This document shows positions 25,292-33,633 of a stretch of 64,000 bases of DNA, one piece after another. The DNA is from Maricurvus nonylphenolicus (GTDB taxonomy: Bacteria; Pseudomonadota; Gammaproteobacteria; Pseudomonadales; Cellvibrionaceae). Position numbers and translations under genes: made by a program. Where the stretch lies: NCBI RefSeq assembly GCF_042854845.1, contig NZ_AP031498.1:124001-188000 (forward strand), written 5' to 3'. The first letter of the stretch is position 1. Every line of letters begins with the position of its first letter. Under the pieces are notes generated by a model. It had not been told where the DNA came from and did not search any database. It worked only from the letters and a program-made list of their open reading frames with translations.

Positions 25292-26491
25292 ATGAAAAAT
25301 CAACAAGGCAGCACCAGGCTGCGCAACTTTACGATACTGTTGGGCGGCACCTGCTCAGTGCTGGCGGCCATTATGATTTCACCAGCGCTGCCGGGTATGG
25401 CAGAGGCTTTCGCTCATGTACCCAATGCAGACTTCCTGGTGCGTATGGTACTTACCATGCCCGCGTTATTTGTCGCTGTGGGGGCTCTGTTGGTGGGGGC
25501 CTTGTTGGATCGCTGGGGACGAAAACCCGTCATACTGGTTTCACTGCAGGCGTATGCACTTGCCGGCTGTGCGGGCTTCTTTCTGGATTCTCTGGTCGCT
25601 ATTTTAATCAGCCGCGCTATCCTGGGATTGGCGGTGGCCGGCATTATGAGCGGCTTTATGACGCTGATGTTGGATAACTTCGAAGGCAAAGCGCTAGATC
25701 GATTCTTGGGCTTAAACGGTGCTTGTATTTGCCTGGGGGGAATTGTTGGTCTAATCGTCGCAGGTTATTTGGCTGATTTTGGCTGGCGCTACCCGTTTTT
25801 AATTCACTTGTTCGCACTGTTGATCATACCGGGAACGCTGTTTGCCGTGCAGGAGCCTGAGCATCTTGATAGACCTCAAGCAGAAGTTAAGGCCAAGGTG
25901 CCGTGGATAAGGTTATTACCTGTTTATGCCACAGCGTTTTCATGCACGGCTCTGTTTTTTATCTTGCCTGCACAGTTACCGTTTTACTTAATGAACAATA
26001 ATGATATTGGAGCATCGCAGGTCGGCATTGCTCTCGCATTACCGTCAATTATTGGCTTCATCTTTGCGCTGCTATATCAACCGTTAAGAGCTAGATGCTC
26101 TGTGCAAGCAATTGCGGCGATTATCTTTTTTGCCTTTGCGATTTCTTTGCAGGTGCTTTCAACGTCTGCCGCCTACATGGTCGTAATAGCCGGAGTTGTG
26201 ATTGGTGGCATTGGTGTTGGTTTGTTATCGCCCAATAATTCTGGCTGGTTAGCCAGTTTGGCGCCTATACAAACGCGAGGTCGAGCGGTAGGTGTACTGA
26301 CCTGCTCAATTTTTATCGGTCAGTTTTTTGCGCCAATTCTGTCACAGCCATTTGTCGCAAGTTTAGGTCTGGCTAAAACCTTTTCTGTTGTGGCGATTAT
26401 TGCAGGCCTTATCGGGGTGTTATTTGCGGTGTTGGCCGTTAGGCAATCAATGAACACAGTGCCCGAACATCCCACTTCAGAAACACTTTAA
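25292..26491 (+). CDS. MFS transporter
   Basis: A 399-residue major facilitator with twelve predicted helices. The loop 2-3 motif A is GALLDRWGRKPVILVS. The second half (from about residue 205) repeats the six-helix pattern. It belongs to the drug/proton or sugar-phosphate-like 12-TM groups; specificity cannot be read. It follows the sulfatase by 26 nt and ends in a strong terminator, so sulfatase and transporter form one transcription unit. Import of the desulfated product or export of a by-product are both possible. Confidence 0.9.
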   Translation: MKNQQGSTRLRNFTILLGGTCSVLAAIMISPALPGMAEAFAHVPNADFLVRMVLTMPALFVAVGALLVGALLDRWGRKPVILVSLQAYALAGCAGFFLDSLVAILISRAILGLAVAGIMSGFMTLMLDNFEGKALDRFLGLNGACICLGGIVGLIVAGYLADFGWRYPFLIHLFALLIIPGTLFAVQEPEHLDRPQAEVKAKVPWIRLLPVYATAFSCTALFFILPAQLPFYLMNNNDIGASQVGIALALPSIIGFIFALLYQPLRARCSVQAIAAIIFFAFAISLQVLSTSAAYMVVIAGVVIGGIGVGLLSPNNSGWLASLAPIQTRGRAVGVLTCSIFIGQFFAPILSQPFVASLGLAKTFSVVAIIAGLIGVLFAVLAVRQSMNTVPEHPTSETL

Positions 26492-26495
26492 AACC

Positions 26496-26520
26496 AAGGG
26501 GCTGCTAAGCCCCTTTTTTT
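26496..26520 (+). terminator. Intrinsic terminator after the MFS gene
   Basis: AAGGGGC pairs with GCCCCTT around TGCTAA and runs into seven T. It lies 5 nt after the MFS stop codon. Confidence 0.9.
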
Positions 26521-26602
26521 ATGCCTCCTCCCAATTTTTTACTTTTCTTTACGGCTTGATCCTGCTTGCCAAATAAACAGCTAAAGTGTAGGATTTAATC
26601 AT

Positions 26603-26622
26603 AAATGAGATTAGTCTCATTT
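26603..26622. promoter_or_regulatory. Perfect TetR-type operator upstream of the monooxygenase
   Basis: AAATGAGA-TTAG-TCTCATTT, a perfect 8+8 palindrome 37 nt before the monooxygenase ATG. It contains the same TGAGA-N4-TCTCA core as the site beside the tetR gene. Confidence 0.7.
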
Positions 26623-26659
26623 TTATGTTTTTGGTTTTAAGAGCGATAAGAGGCCAAGT

Positions 26660-27892
26660 ATGAACCCAAATATAGCGATTATCGGTGGCGGTCCAGCAGG
26701 ACTTGTTTTAGCAATCAGTCTGGCACGTCGAGGTATTCCAAGCGTTATATTCGAGGCGTTGGATAACCCTCTCAATCTGGAGAAGTATAACCCGTCAAGA
26801 TCCTACGCAATTGATATAACGGGGCATGGTTTAAAGGCTATTCGATATATCGATGCGATCAAGGATTTTGATGAGAAGCTGATTGCCTTCGACGGTATGA
26901 AGGTAAACGGCAAGTTGGTTACCGATTGGCAGGAGCCAGGTTGGATTGCATCACGCGGTGATATCGTCAGTGTGTTGACCACTATTGCCCTGGAAAAACA
27001 TAGCGATTTGATCGATATCAGATTTCAGCATCGCGTTGAGAATATTGATGTCGATGCTGGCACCTTTGATGTGCAAAAAGAAGGGGAGGCGGCGTTAGTG
27101 TCTTTTGGTCCCTATGATCTGGTCGTGGGATCCGATGGTGGTGGCTCATGCTTGCGAGAGCAGGCCGCCGAGCAGGAACCTGCCTACCAGCTGACGCGTG
27201 AAGATATTGGTTTCTATTTCAAAATGCTGGCTATGGACCGCAATACCGGTGATCTGGAGCAAAACTTCCTGCAGGTGCTGTCTAAGAAATTGCTGATGGT
27301 TGCCGGTGCGATTAATGGTCCGGGCGGCAAGGAGGATCCGCTGTGGTTCAGTGCGGTGCCTTATGCCAACGATCACCGCTATTCCTCACTGGAAGATGTA
27401 AAAAAGGATATGCAAAAGCGCTGCCCCGCCATTCTGAAATACTGCAGCGATGAAGCACTGTCGGCATTTGCGGATCTGCCTGCACAGAATATTGGCCGTA
27501 TTACCAGTGCCTCTCAGCTTTATGCGGGCAAGGTGGTATTCCTGGGTGATGCTGCTATCTCTTACCCGCCTATCGGCCAGGGTATCAATGGTGCCATGGA
27601 ATCGGCCAAGGTGCTGGATGAGGCGATGATTCGTCACATCAAACCTGGTGTCGATATGCGAGTCGCGATCAAGCGCGCTGTGCACGATTACAACGCCGCC
27701 TGGCTGCCTGAAACCAAGGCTGTGGCCTGGATGGGTAAGCGCAGCAACCAGTCGAATCGTTGGCACATGATACGAGGCTTGATTCTAGCCGTACTGAATA
27801 TAAGCGCCATGGATCTGATTAAAAGCTCGACCTTGAGCTACTCAGAAGCTATGCGACGCACGCAAAAACTGGGTCCTGTTTGGTGGGGTTGA
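26660..27892 (+). CDS. FAD-dependent monooxygenase
   Basis: A 410-residue flavoprotein of the aromatic hydroxylase/squalene-epoxidase-like superfamily. The FAD dinucleotide motif IIGGGPAG is at 7-14, the conserved mid DG motif is seen as VVGSDGGGS, and the second FAD motif is FLGDAAISYPPIGQGINGAMESAKVL, with Gly296-Asp297. It should use NAD(P)H and O2 to hydroxylate or epoxidise an organic substrate in the cytoplasm. Context places it after desulfation. It has its own TetR-type palindrome upstream. Confidence 0.9.
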   Translation: MNPNIAIIGGGPAGLVLAISLARRGIPSVIFEALDNPLNLEKYNPSRSYAIDITGHGLKAIRYIDAIKDFDEKLIAFDGMKVNGKLVTDWQEPGWIASRGDIVSVLTTIALEKHSDLIDIRFQHRVENIDVDAGTFDVQKEGEAALVSFGPYDLVVGSDGGGSCLREQAAEQEPAYQLTREDIGFYFKMLAMDRNTGDLEQNFLQVLSKKLLMVAGAINGPGGKEDPLWFSAVPYANDHRYSSLEDVKKDMQKRCPAILKYCSDEALSAFADLPAQNIGRITSASQLYAGKVVFLGDAAISYPPIGQGINGAMESAKVLDEAMIRHIKPGVDMRVAIKRAVHDYNAAWLPETKAVAWMGKRSNQSNRWHMIRGLILAVLNISAMDLIKSSTLSYSEAMRRTQKLGPVWWG

Positions 27893-27901
27893 TGAGTGCT
27901 T

Positions 27902-27918
27902 CATCAGAATTTCTGATG
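27902..27918. repeat. Perfect 17-nt palindrome after the monooxygenase gene
   Basis: CATCAGAA-T-TTCTGATG lies 10 nt past the stop codon. No T-run follows. A second small hairpin (CCCTGA/TCAGGG) lies at about 27970-27986 in the same 174-nt gap, ahead of the beta-propeller gene. Confidence 0.5.
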
Positions 27919-28066
27919 GGAGGCATGATTTAATCTTAATTGTTCTGATGTGGATTGCTGGAGTACCCTGAAATTATCAGGGCTCCACACCCATATAAAA
28001 TCAACGATAGGTAAAAGGGGAGCAGCTGGGAGCGCAAGGCGCTGGTTGTTCGTGAGGAGAGAGAAG

Positions 28067-29734
28067 ATGTTGAAGTTTAATCGCTTGTTATCGGTAGCCT
28101 TAACTGCTGTTGCGGCATCGGTTGCGGTAGAGGCCGCAACTTTGAAAGGTACCGTCACGGATAGTGATGGCCGTGCGATCCATGGTGCCATGGTGCGTCT
28201 TAAGGATGCTGAAAAAAATCTGGCTGAAACGGTATATTCCGATTCTGAGGGTAACTTTGTTCTGAATACGGAGCTGCACAGCGATAACCTGGAGTTGCGT
28301 GTGCGCGCACCTTACTACCGTGATCAAAAAGGCCTGGTATCGCTTCAGGATGAGACGGTACTGGTTCAAGATGTCCTGATGGAAAGAATGACCGGCGCAC
28401 AGGAAATCTCCGATAGCCTGCCTGCGATTTTTCATTTCAGTAAATTGCCTTTCGATAAAGAAGAGGGTGAATTTAACCGTGCTGATTTTCAGCGCGACTG
28501 TGCCGGTTGTCACCAGTTTGGCAATGCATTCACCCGCTGGCCACGCACTGCTGAACAGTGGATTCCAACCGTAGCGCGTATGCACAGTTATATGGGTAAT
28601 AAAGACGAGGCGATGATTCAGCGTCGCGCCGAGTTATTGGCCAAGGGTTATGACGGTAAACCTGTGACCTTACGCCCGGAATTTCCTATGGCGCCTGAGC
28701 TGCAAACTGCCAAGATTTATGAATACGCCCTGCCGGGCATTATCTTCCCCCATGATGCAGAAGTGAGCCGTGAAGATGGCCTGGTGTATACGGTGGATCG
28801 CCATGGCTACAAAATGATTGTCTCTGACCTTGAGTCAGGGCTATCGACCTATATTGATCAACCCTATTCAAAAGCCAAGTTGGCTAACGCTGGTAATGGC
28901 TACACGGGACGTACCAATAAGCCAGGTCCGCACTCTCTGTCGTTGGGTGAAAATGGATTGTGGTATATCACCAACGCTACTTCCGGCTCTATTGGAGTGT
29001 TCGACGCAAACAAAGCGGAATGGGTTAATGAATACGAACTGCCATTGCCTGCGCACTACCCGCACACCATTCGTGTTGATAAAGAGAATGTGGTTTGGTT
29101 TACCCTGGCCGGTTCACAACAAATCGGTCGTATTGATCCGGCGACTGATAAGGTTGATCTGATTAACTTGCCACGGCAGAAGCCCTTAGGTATTGCCTTA
29201 TCAACCACCCCTTATGGTATCGACATTAATCCAATTAATGGCCGGGTATGGTACGCCCGCTTGTACGGTGACCGTATCGGTTATATCGACCCGGAAACTC
29301 TGGAAGCCCATGAGTTTGATTCACCGGTAAAAGCACCACGCCGGTTACGTTTCGATAAAAAAGGCCAGATGTGGTTGACCGGGTATAGCGAAGGCATGAT
29401 TGCGCGCATTAATACCGACACCATGGAAAACCGCATTTATCCAATACCTGAATTTGAAGAAGGTTACCGTCCTGCGCCATATGCATTGGGCGTACACCCT
29501 CAAACTCAGGAAATTTGGATTAATGAAGTCATGACCGATCACGTGTATCGCCTGCAACCGGATACCGGAAAATTTATTGCCTACCCGCTGCCGTTGCGCG
29601 GAACCTACACCCGTGATTTCAGTTTTACCAATGAGGGGTGGGCTTGTACGGCGAATAGTCCAATTCCCAATGCGGCACTGGAAGACTTTACCGCTGGTCT
29701 GTTCTGTATTGATCCAAACCTTGCGGAGCAATAA
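28067..29734 (+). CDS. Secreted Vgb-like beta-propeller protein with one heme-c motif
   Basis: The ATG at 28067 is chosen for GAGGAGAG upstream and for the signal peptide it gives (residues 1-23, ending VEA). The 555-residue protein has three parts: a carboxypeptidase-regulatory-like beta sandwich (about 24-100, LKGTVTDSDGRAIHGAMVRL); a segment with CAGCH at 145-149, a single c-type heme attachment motif; and from about 210 a beta propeller with repeats like GLWYITNATSGSIGVFD and VVWFTLAGSQQIGRID, as in virginiamycin B lyase relatives. It is probably periplasmic. It could be a redox-linked lyase or dehydrogenase acting on the cluster's substrate. It is 2 nt ahead of a membrane protein gene. 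Confidence 0.75.
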   Translation: MLKFNRLLSVALTAVAASVAVEAATLKGTVTDSDGRAIHGAMVRLKDAEKNLAETVYSDSEGNFVLNTELHSDNLELRVRAPYYRDQKGLVSLQDETVLVQDVLMERMTGAQEISDSLPAIFHFSKLPFDKEEGEFNRADFQRDCAGCHQFGNAFTRWPRTAEQWIPTVARMHSYMGNKDEAMIQRRAELLAKGYDGKPVTLRPEFPMAPELQTAKIYEYALPGIIFPHDAEVSREDGLVYTVDRHGYKMIVSDLESGLSTYIDQPYSKAKLANAGNGYTGRTNKPGPHSLSLGENGLWYITNATSGSIGVFDANKAEWVNEYELPLPAHYPHTIRVDKENVVWFTLAGSQQIGRIDPATDKVDLINLPRQKPLGIALSTTPYGIDINPINGRVWYARLYGDRIGYIDPETLEAHEFDSPVKAPRRLRFDKKGQMWLTGYSEGMIARINTDTMENRIYPIPEFEEGYRPAPYALGVHPQTQEIWINEVMTDHVYRLQPDTGKFIAYPLPLRGTYTRDFSFTNEGWACTANSPIPNAALEDFTAGLFCIDPNLAEQ

Positions 29735-29736
29735 GC

Positions 29737-30384
29737 GTGGGCGTCTTGTTTGATTCGAATCTGTATTCCCTGACAACGGTGATAGGTTTTGTCTGGACAT
29801 TGGCCGTTTTCTTTCTGCTCTATACCAAAAAGGGCGCAGAGATAAGTTCAAACAAATGGCTGCTGCTGGTGACTTTCCCAGCAGCCTATGTTGCCGTGCC
29901 TATGGTTGCCGCCGATGTTGATGCGTTAACGCAGTTAGCCGGTGGTGTGGCAACGCTTGATGGTCATATTGGTTACAGTTCTGCAGACATAACCGAATTT
30001 GCCATCGCTTTGGGTGAGGCGGGACGGGTTGAATATGCGCTTTTCCAATTGGGCATGGATACACTGGCACCTCCGGCTTTTGCGGGGGTGTTAATTAGCG
30101 TGGTGAGAGGTACCGTAGCTTTTGATCGCGTGAAAAAAATATTGGTGGTTCTGGTCAGTGTGTATTTTCTGTCGGTGCTTTTTGCCAATGCGCTGATGCC
30201 AGTTTATATGCTGAACTATCCTGCGGAAGATAATCTGTCAGCGTTATTGTTTGTGTTGTTACCGGCTTTGGATGGCATTAAATATGGCACGCATGCTGTT
30301 GTTTGGTTGGCCATTATCAGTAGCTGGTGTATCTGGTTAGTCAGCAAATATTTTTCCAAGCCGCCTGTTGAGGCGGCTCAGTGA
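29737..30384 (+). CDS. Hypothetical multi-pass membrane protein
   Basis: A 215-residue protein starting with GTG 2 nt after the upstream stop, with GCGGAGCAA as ribosome binding region. There are about five membrane helices (near residues 12-29, 42-58, 107-125, 132-155 and 185-203). No family is recognised. Tight coupling to the heme-motif propeller gene suggests it may anchor or accept electrons from that protein; that is inference. It ends 5 nt before the convergent gene at 30390. Confidence 0.65.
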   Translation: MGVLFDSNLYSLTTVIGFVWTLAVFFLLYTKKGAEISSNKWLLLVTFPAAYVAVPMVAADVDALTQLAGGVATLDGHIGYSSADITEFAIALGEAGRVEYALFQLGMDTLAPPAFAGVLISVVRGTVAFDRVKKILVVLVSVYFLSVLFANALMPVYMLNYPAEDNLSALLFVLLPALDGIKYGTHAVVWLAIISSWCIWLVSKYFSKPPVEAAQ

Positions 30385-30389
30385 CTACA

Positions 30390-30869
30390 TTAGAGCGCGT
30401 GATATAAATAAATGGCAGAGTCGCGTATATCAAATACCAGCGACACGCTATAAAAAAATATCACGCTGCCTATCCACAGCTTATAAGGCAGGGAGCGTGA
30501 AAGTTGCTGGCGATAGTGATAAACCGCATAGAGTGCTGGTGGCCAAAAGATAACATGGCTAAGTGACACCATACCCGCAAGAAGTGTGGTTGTCGCCGAG
30601 TTCTCTAGATAAAACACAATGATATGGCTGGCAATAAAACAGCCCAGTATCCAGCGCGCTGCATAGAAGCGTTTAACAAAAAATAGTGAACAGAAGTGCA
30701 TAAGCAGCATGGCACCTAGCCATACTTTTAAATAAACGGGTAATGCCAGTCGCGTTTGCATATTCCATTCAGATAGTGCCATCGAGGCGGTGGCGTGATC
30801 GCTAAAAAAACAAAATCCCAACAGGCAAGTTGTCATGTAGTTGGCAGTGTTGTGGTTAGGTTTGTTCAT
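30390..30869 (-). CDS. Hypothetical membrane protein (159 aa)
   Basis: The ATG at 30869 is chosen for AGGGAGAAA just upstream; the open frame continues to 31208 but would run through the receptor's promoter region. The 159-residue protein has about four membrane helices, at about 12-28, 50-70, 77-95 and 100-125, and a last one at about 133-150. No family is recognised. It is divergent from the TonB-dependent receptor gene and shares its operator region, so it may belong to the same regulon. Confidence 0.6.
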   Translation of the reverse strand: MNKPNHNTANYMTTCLLGFCFFSDHATASMALSEWNMQTRLALPVYLKVWLGAMLLMHFCSLFFVKRFYAARWILGCFIASHIIVFYLENSATTTLLAGMVSLSHVIFWPPALYAVYHYRQQLSRSLPYKLWIGSVIFFYSVSLVFDIRDSAIYLYHAL

Positions 30870-30943
30870 AGATTTCTCCCTACGGCAATGGTCGTAATTT
30901 ACAGCTAGTTTCTTATCACATTTAAATCTTATAAAAGTTGCAA

Positions 30944-30979
30944 TCTCATAATTGACAATACTCTCATAAATGGTTAATT
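30944..30979. promoter_or_regulatory. TCTCATAA repeats overlapping a promoter of the TonB receptor gene
   Basis: TCTCATAA occurs at 30944-30951 and 30962-30969, 18 nt apart. The second copy is part of CTCTCATAAATG, an exact match to 23705-23716 beside tetR. A -35 box TTGACA (30952-30957) and a weak -10 box TAATTT (30975-30980) flank the second copy, so a bound repressor would block this promoter. Confidence 0.55.
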
Positions 30980-31082
30980 TTTGCATTGTGGTTAAAGAGT
31001 GTTGATCAAGATCAAGATTTGTAACCAAAAATAATAAATACACAAAGCTGTCCATAGTTTGATAGCCGAGAGGATGAAGATA

Positions 31083-33398
31083 ATGAAGAGAGAGCAAAAG
31101 AATACCTTTGCCAAAACTGCCATGATGTCTGCCATTTCCATGGCCGTTAGTGCCAGCGCCGTGGCTGATGCCAGTCTGGTGCTGGAAGAAGTGATTGTTA
31201 CCGCGCAAAAGCGTGAACAGAGTTTGCAGGAAGTTCCGGTTTCAGTTAGTGCCGTTAGTGGCGAACAAATTTCAAGTTCGGGCATTAAAGATTTAACCAG
31301 CCTGTCTTCCTATGTGCCAAACCTGAAAATCAATGAAGGCCCTACTGAGAACGGTATTTATATCCGCGGCTTGGGCTCCGGTGAAAACCAGGGTTTTGAA
31401 CAATCCGTAGGTATGTTTGTCGATGGTGTCTATGCCGGTAAGGCGCGTCAGTTCCAGGCGCCATTCCTGGATGTAGGTTCCGTGGAGGTTCTGCGTGGCC
31501 CGCAGGGCACTCTGTACGGTAAAAACACCATCGCCGGTTCTATTACCATTACCTCGGCGCGTCCAACCGATGAGTTGGAAGCCAGCATTATGACCGAGTA
31601 TGAATTTGAAGAAGGCGGTCAAACTACCGAAGCGATCGTGTCTGGACCTCTGGCAGAAAACCTGGCCGGCCGTATTGCACTGCGTTATACCGAAGCCGAT
31701 GGTTTTATGGATAACACCCTGCAAGATGATGAGGAAATGGATACCAATGCGCTGGCCGGTCGTGTCAGTCTGTTATGGACGCCAACCGATGAGCTGGATG
31801 TGTTGTTTAAGTACGAAAGCGGCAACACTGAAACGGCTGGTAAAAATAATCGTATCATTGATGCGGGACCGTATCTGGCTGCATACCAAGCTTTTGATCC
31901 CAACTTTGAAGTTGATGAGTATCAGAGATCGACTTCTGATGCAGAAACCATGGATATTGATAGCGAAAGTTTCACATTGAATGTTAGCTATGACCTTGGT
32001 TCTCATGAGTTAACTTCGATTACAGCTTATTCTACGTTTGAAGCTGATGATGTATTTGATGCTGATTTTTCTCCTGCTGATGTAATTAGCGTTAAGTTAA
32101 ACCAAGAGTATGAGCAGGTCAGTCAGGAGTTTCGGATTACGTCTGAACTGGGTGATAAATTTGACTACATAGCCGGTGTTTATTATCAAAGCAGTGAATT
32201 TGATACTAACCGTTTATTGGGGGCGGGCGCTGCACTTGCTGCACTTGCTGCTGATCCGGTCTTGTCCGGTGCCGGTTATACTGGTGCATTAGCAACCACT
32301 ACTGGCTTTAATAGCCAGTTTTCTCAAGACTCAGAAACATATGCCGTATTTGGCTCTTTAAGTTGGCATCCTACCGATGACATGCATTGGACATTAGGCC
32401 TTCGCTATAGCAAAGAAGACAAAGAGGCTGAGCGTTCATTATTGATCTCTGAATATCTGGGCACTTCTGCTCAGACTGACCCAGCGGCTATCTTGGATAT
32501 GAATATCCTTGGTATTTTCTCTCATGATGTGGAAGGTAATCACACCGATGAGAATTTGTCACCATCGTTGAAGTTCCAGTATGACGTTAATAGCGATGTG
32601 ATGTTATATGCCAGCTTGAGCAAAGCTTATAAGTCTGGTGGCTACAGTGAACCTGGTACTACGGGTGATGAGTTGGGTGAATACAACCCTATCGTAGGGG
32701 CTCCAACGACATTCGATTTTGACCAGGAAGAAGCGTTGGCGTTTGAAGTTGGTGGTAAGACTACCTTACTGGATGGCGCTGCCGTCTTGAACTTTGCCCT
32801 GTTCCGTACCGAGTACGATGACCTGCAGGTGTCTACCTATGATGGAATTAGTTTTGTTGTGGGTAACGCGGCAAAAGCAATCAGCCAAGGTATTGAAATT
32901 GACGGTATGGTTCGCTTGAGTGAATCCTTAACCATGACCGGTTCCATGTCTTACCTGGACGCGACCTACGATGAGTTTGCTAATGCCAACTGTACCTACG
33001 CGCAGAATCTGGTAACCCCTGTAGGTTGTACCCAGGACCTGGGCGGCGAAACCCTGGCCAATGCACCTGAATGGACTGCCAACCTGGCTTTCGATCACGT
33101 CATGGCGTTGTCGGATAATCTGGAGCTGATGAGCCATATCGATTTCAGTTACACCGATGATCAATACCTGGCCTCCGACCTGGACGAGCGTTCACTGCAG
33201 GATGACTACACCCTGGTTAATGCCCGTGTAGCCCTGAGCAATAGCGAAGGTAACTGGGAAGTCGCGCTGCTGGGTAAAAACCTGACCGATGAAGAGTACT
33301 TCACCATGGGCGGTGATGCCGGCTTCCAGGACGGTGCCTTCTTCGCCTTTAGCGGTGCACCACGTACCGTTGCGATTCAGGTAAAACTGTCAATGTGA
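31083..33398 (+). CDS. TonB-dependent outer membrane receptor
   Basis: The ATG at 31083 is preferred because GAGG lies about 9 nt upstream and the product starts with a signal peptide (ending ASAVADA). The 771-residue protein has a TonB box region (LEEVIVTAQKREQ), a plug domain with VPVSVSAVSGEQI, NLKINEGPTENGIYIRGLGS and VEVLRGPQGTLYGKNTIAGSI, and a barrel that ends with an aromatic C-terminus (VAIQVKLSM, less typical than Phe). It resembles the catabolic TonB receptors common in sphingomonads and marine gammaproteobacteria. It probably takes up the cluster's substrate. Confidence 0.93.
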   Translation: MKREQKNTFAKTAMMSAISMAVSASAVADASLVLEEVIVTAQKREQSLQEVPVSVSAVSGEQISSSGIKDLTSLSSYVPNLKINEGPTENGIYIRGLGSGENQGFEQSVGMFVDGVYAGKARQFQAPFLDVGSVEVLRGPQGTLYGKNTIAGSITITSARPTDELEASIMTEYEFEEGGQTTEAIVSGPLAENLAGRIALRYTEADGFMDNTLQDDEEMDTNALAGRVSLLWTPTDELDVLFKYESGNTETAGKNNRIIDAGPYLAAYQAFDPNFEVDEYQRSTSDAETMDIDSESFTLNVSYDLGSHELTSITAYSTFEADDVFDADFSPADVISVKLNQEYEQVSQEFRITSELGDKFDYIAGVYYQSSEFDTNRLLGAGAALAALAADPVLSGAGYTGALATTTGFNSQFSQDSETYAVFGSLSWHPTDDMHWTLGLRYSKEDKEAERSLLISEYLGTSAQTDPAAILDMNILGIFSHDVEGNHTDENLSPSLKFQYDVNSDVMLYASLSKAYKSGGYSEPGTTGDELGEYNPIVGAPTTFDFDQEEALAFEVGGKTTLLDGAAVLNFALFRTEYDDLQVSTYDGISFVVGNAAKAISQGIEIDGMVRLSESLTMTGSMSYLDATYDEFANANCTYAQNLVTPVGCTQDLGGETLANAPEWTANLAFDHVMALSDNLELMSHIDFSYTDDQYLASDLDERSLQDDYTLVNARVALSNSEGNWEVALLGKNLTDEEYFTMGGDAGFQDGAFFAFSGAPRTVAIQVKLSM

Positions 33399-33449
33399 TC
33401 TCTCTTGGGTGAACGATCGACTCTCTGTCGAGATTCTATCTCGCCGTTT

Positions 33450-33474
33450 GGGGCGGTATTACCGCCCCTTTTTT
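33450..33474 (+). terminator. Intrinsic terminator after the TonB receptor gene
   Basis: GGGGCGGT pairs with ACCGCCCC around ATT and is followed by six T. It shows that the receptor mRNA ends before the acyl-CoA ligase gene. Confidence 0.9.
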
Positions 33475-33633
33475 ATCACCCCGATAAACATGCATCACTT
33501 AGTCGCGCAAATACTGAAACACTTCTCAAGCGACATCATGTGGTCGGGTTACAGCCGACGTGAAACACCTCAAGAGCACTCAACCCCTAGTGGCGATAAC
33601 GCCAATGCAGTAACTATACGATGTGAGAAAGAC

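Noticed and set aside
30870..31208. N-terminal extension of the 159-residue membrane protein
   Set aside because: It would cross the TonB receptor promoter and operator region, while a strong ribosome site precedes the ATG at 30869.
33409..33633. N-terminal extension of the acyl-CoA ligase
   Set aside because: It runs through the receptor gene's terminator and does not resemble the family; the ATG at 33634 gives a normal length.
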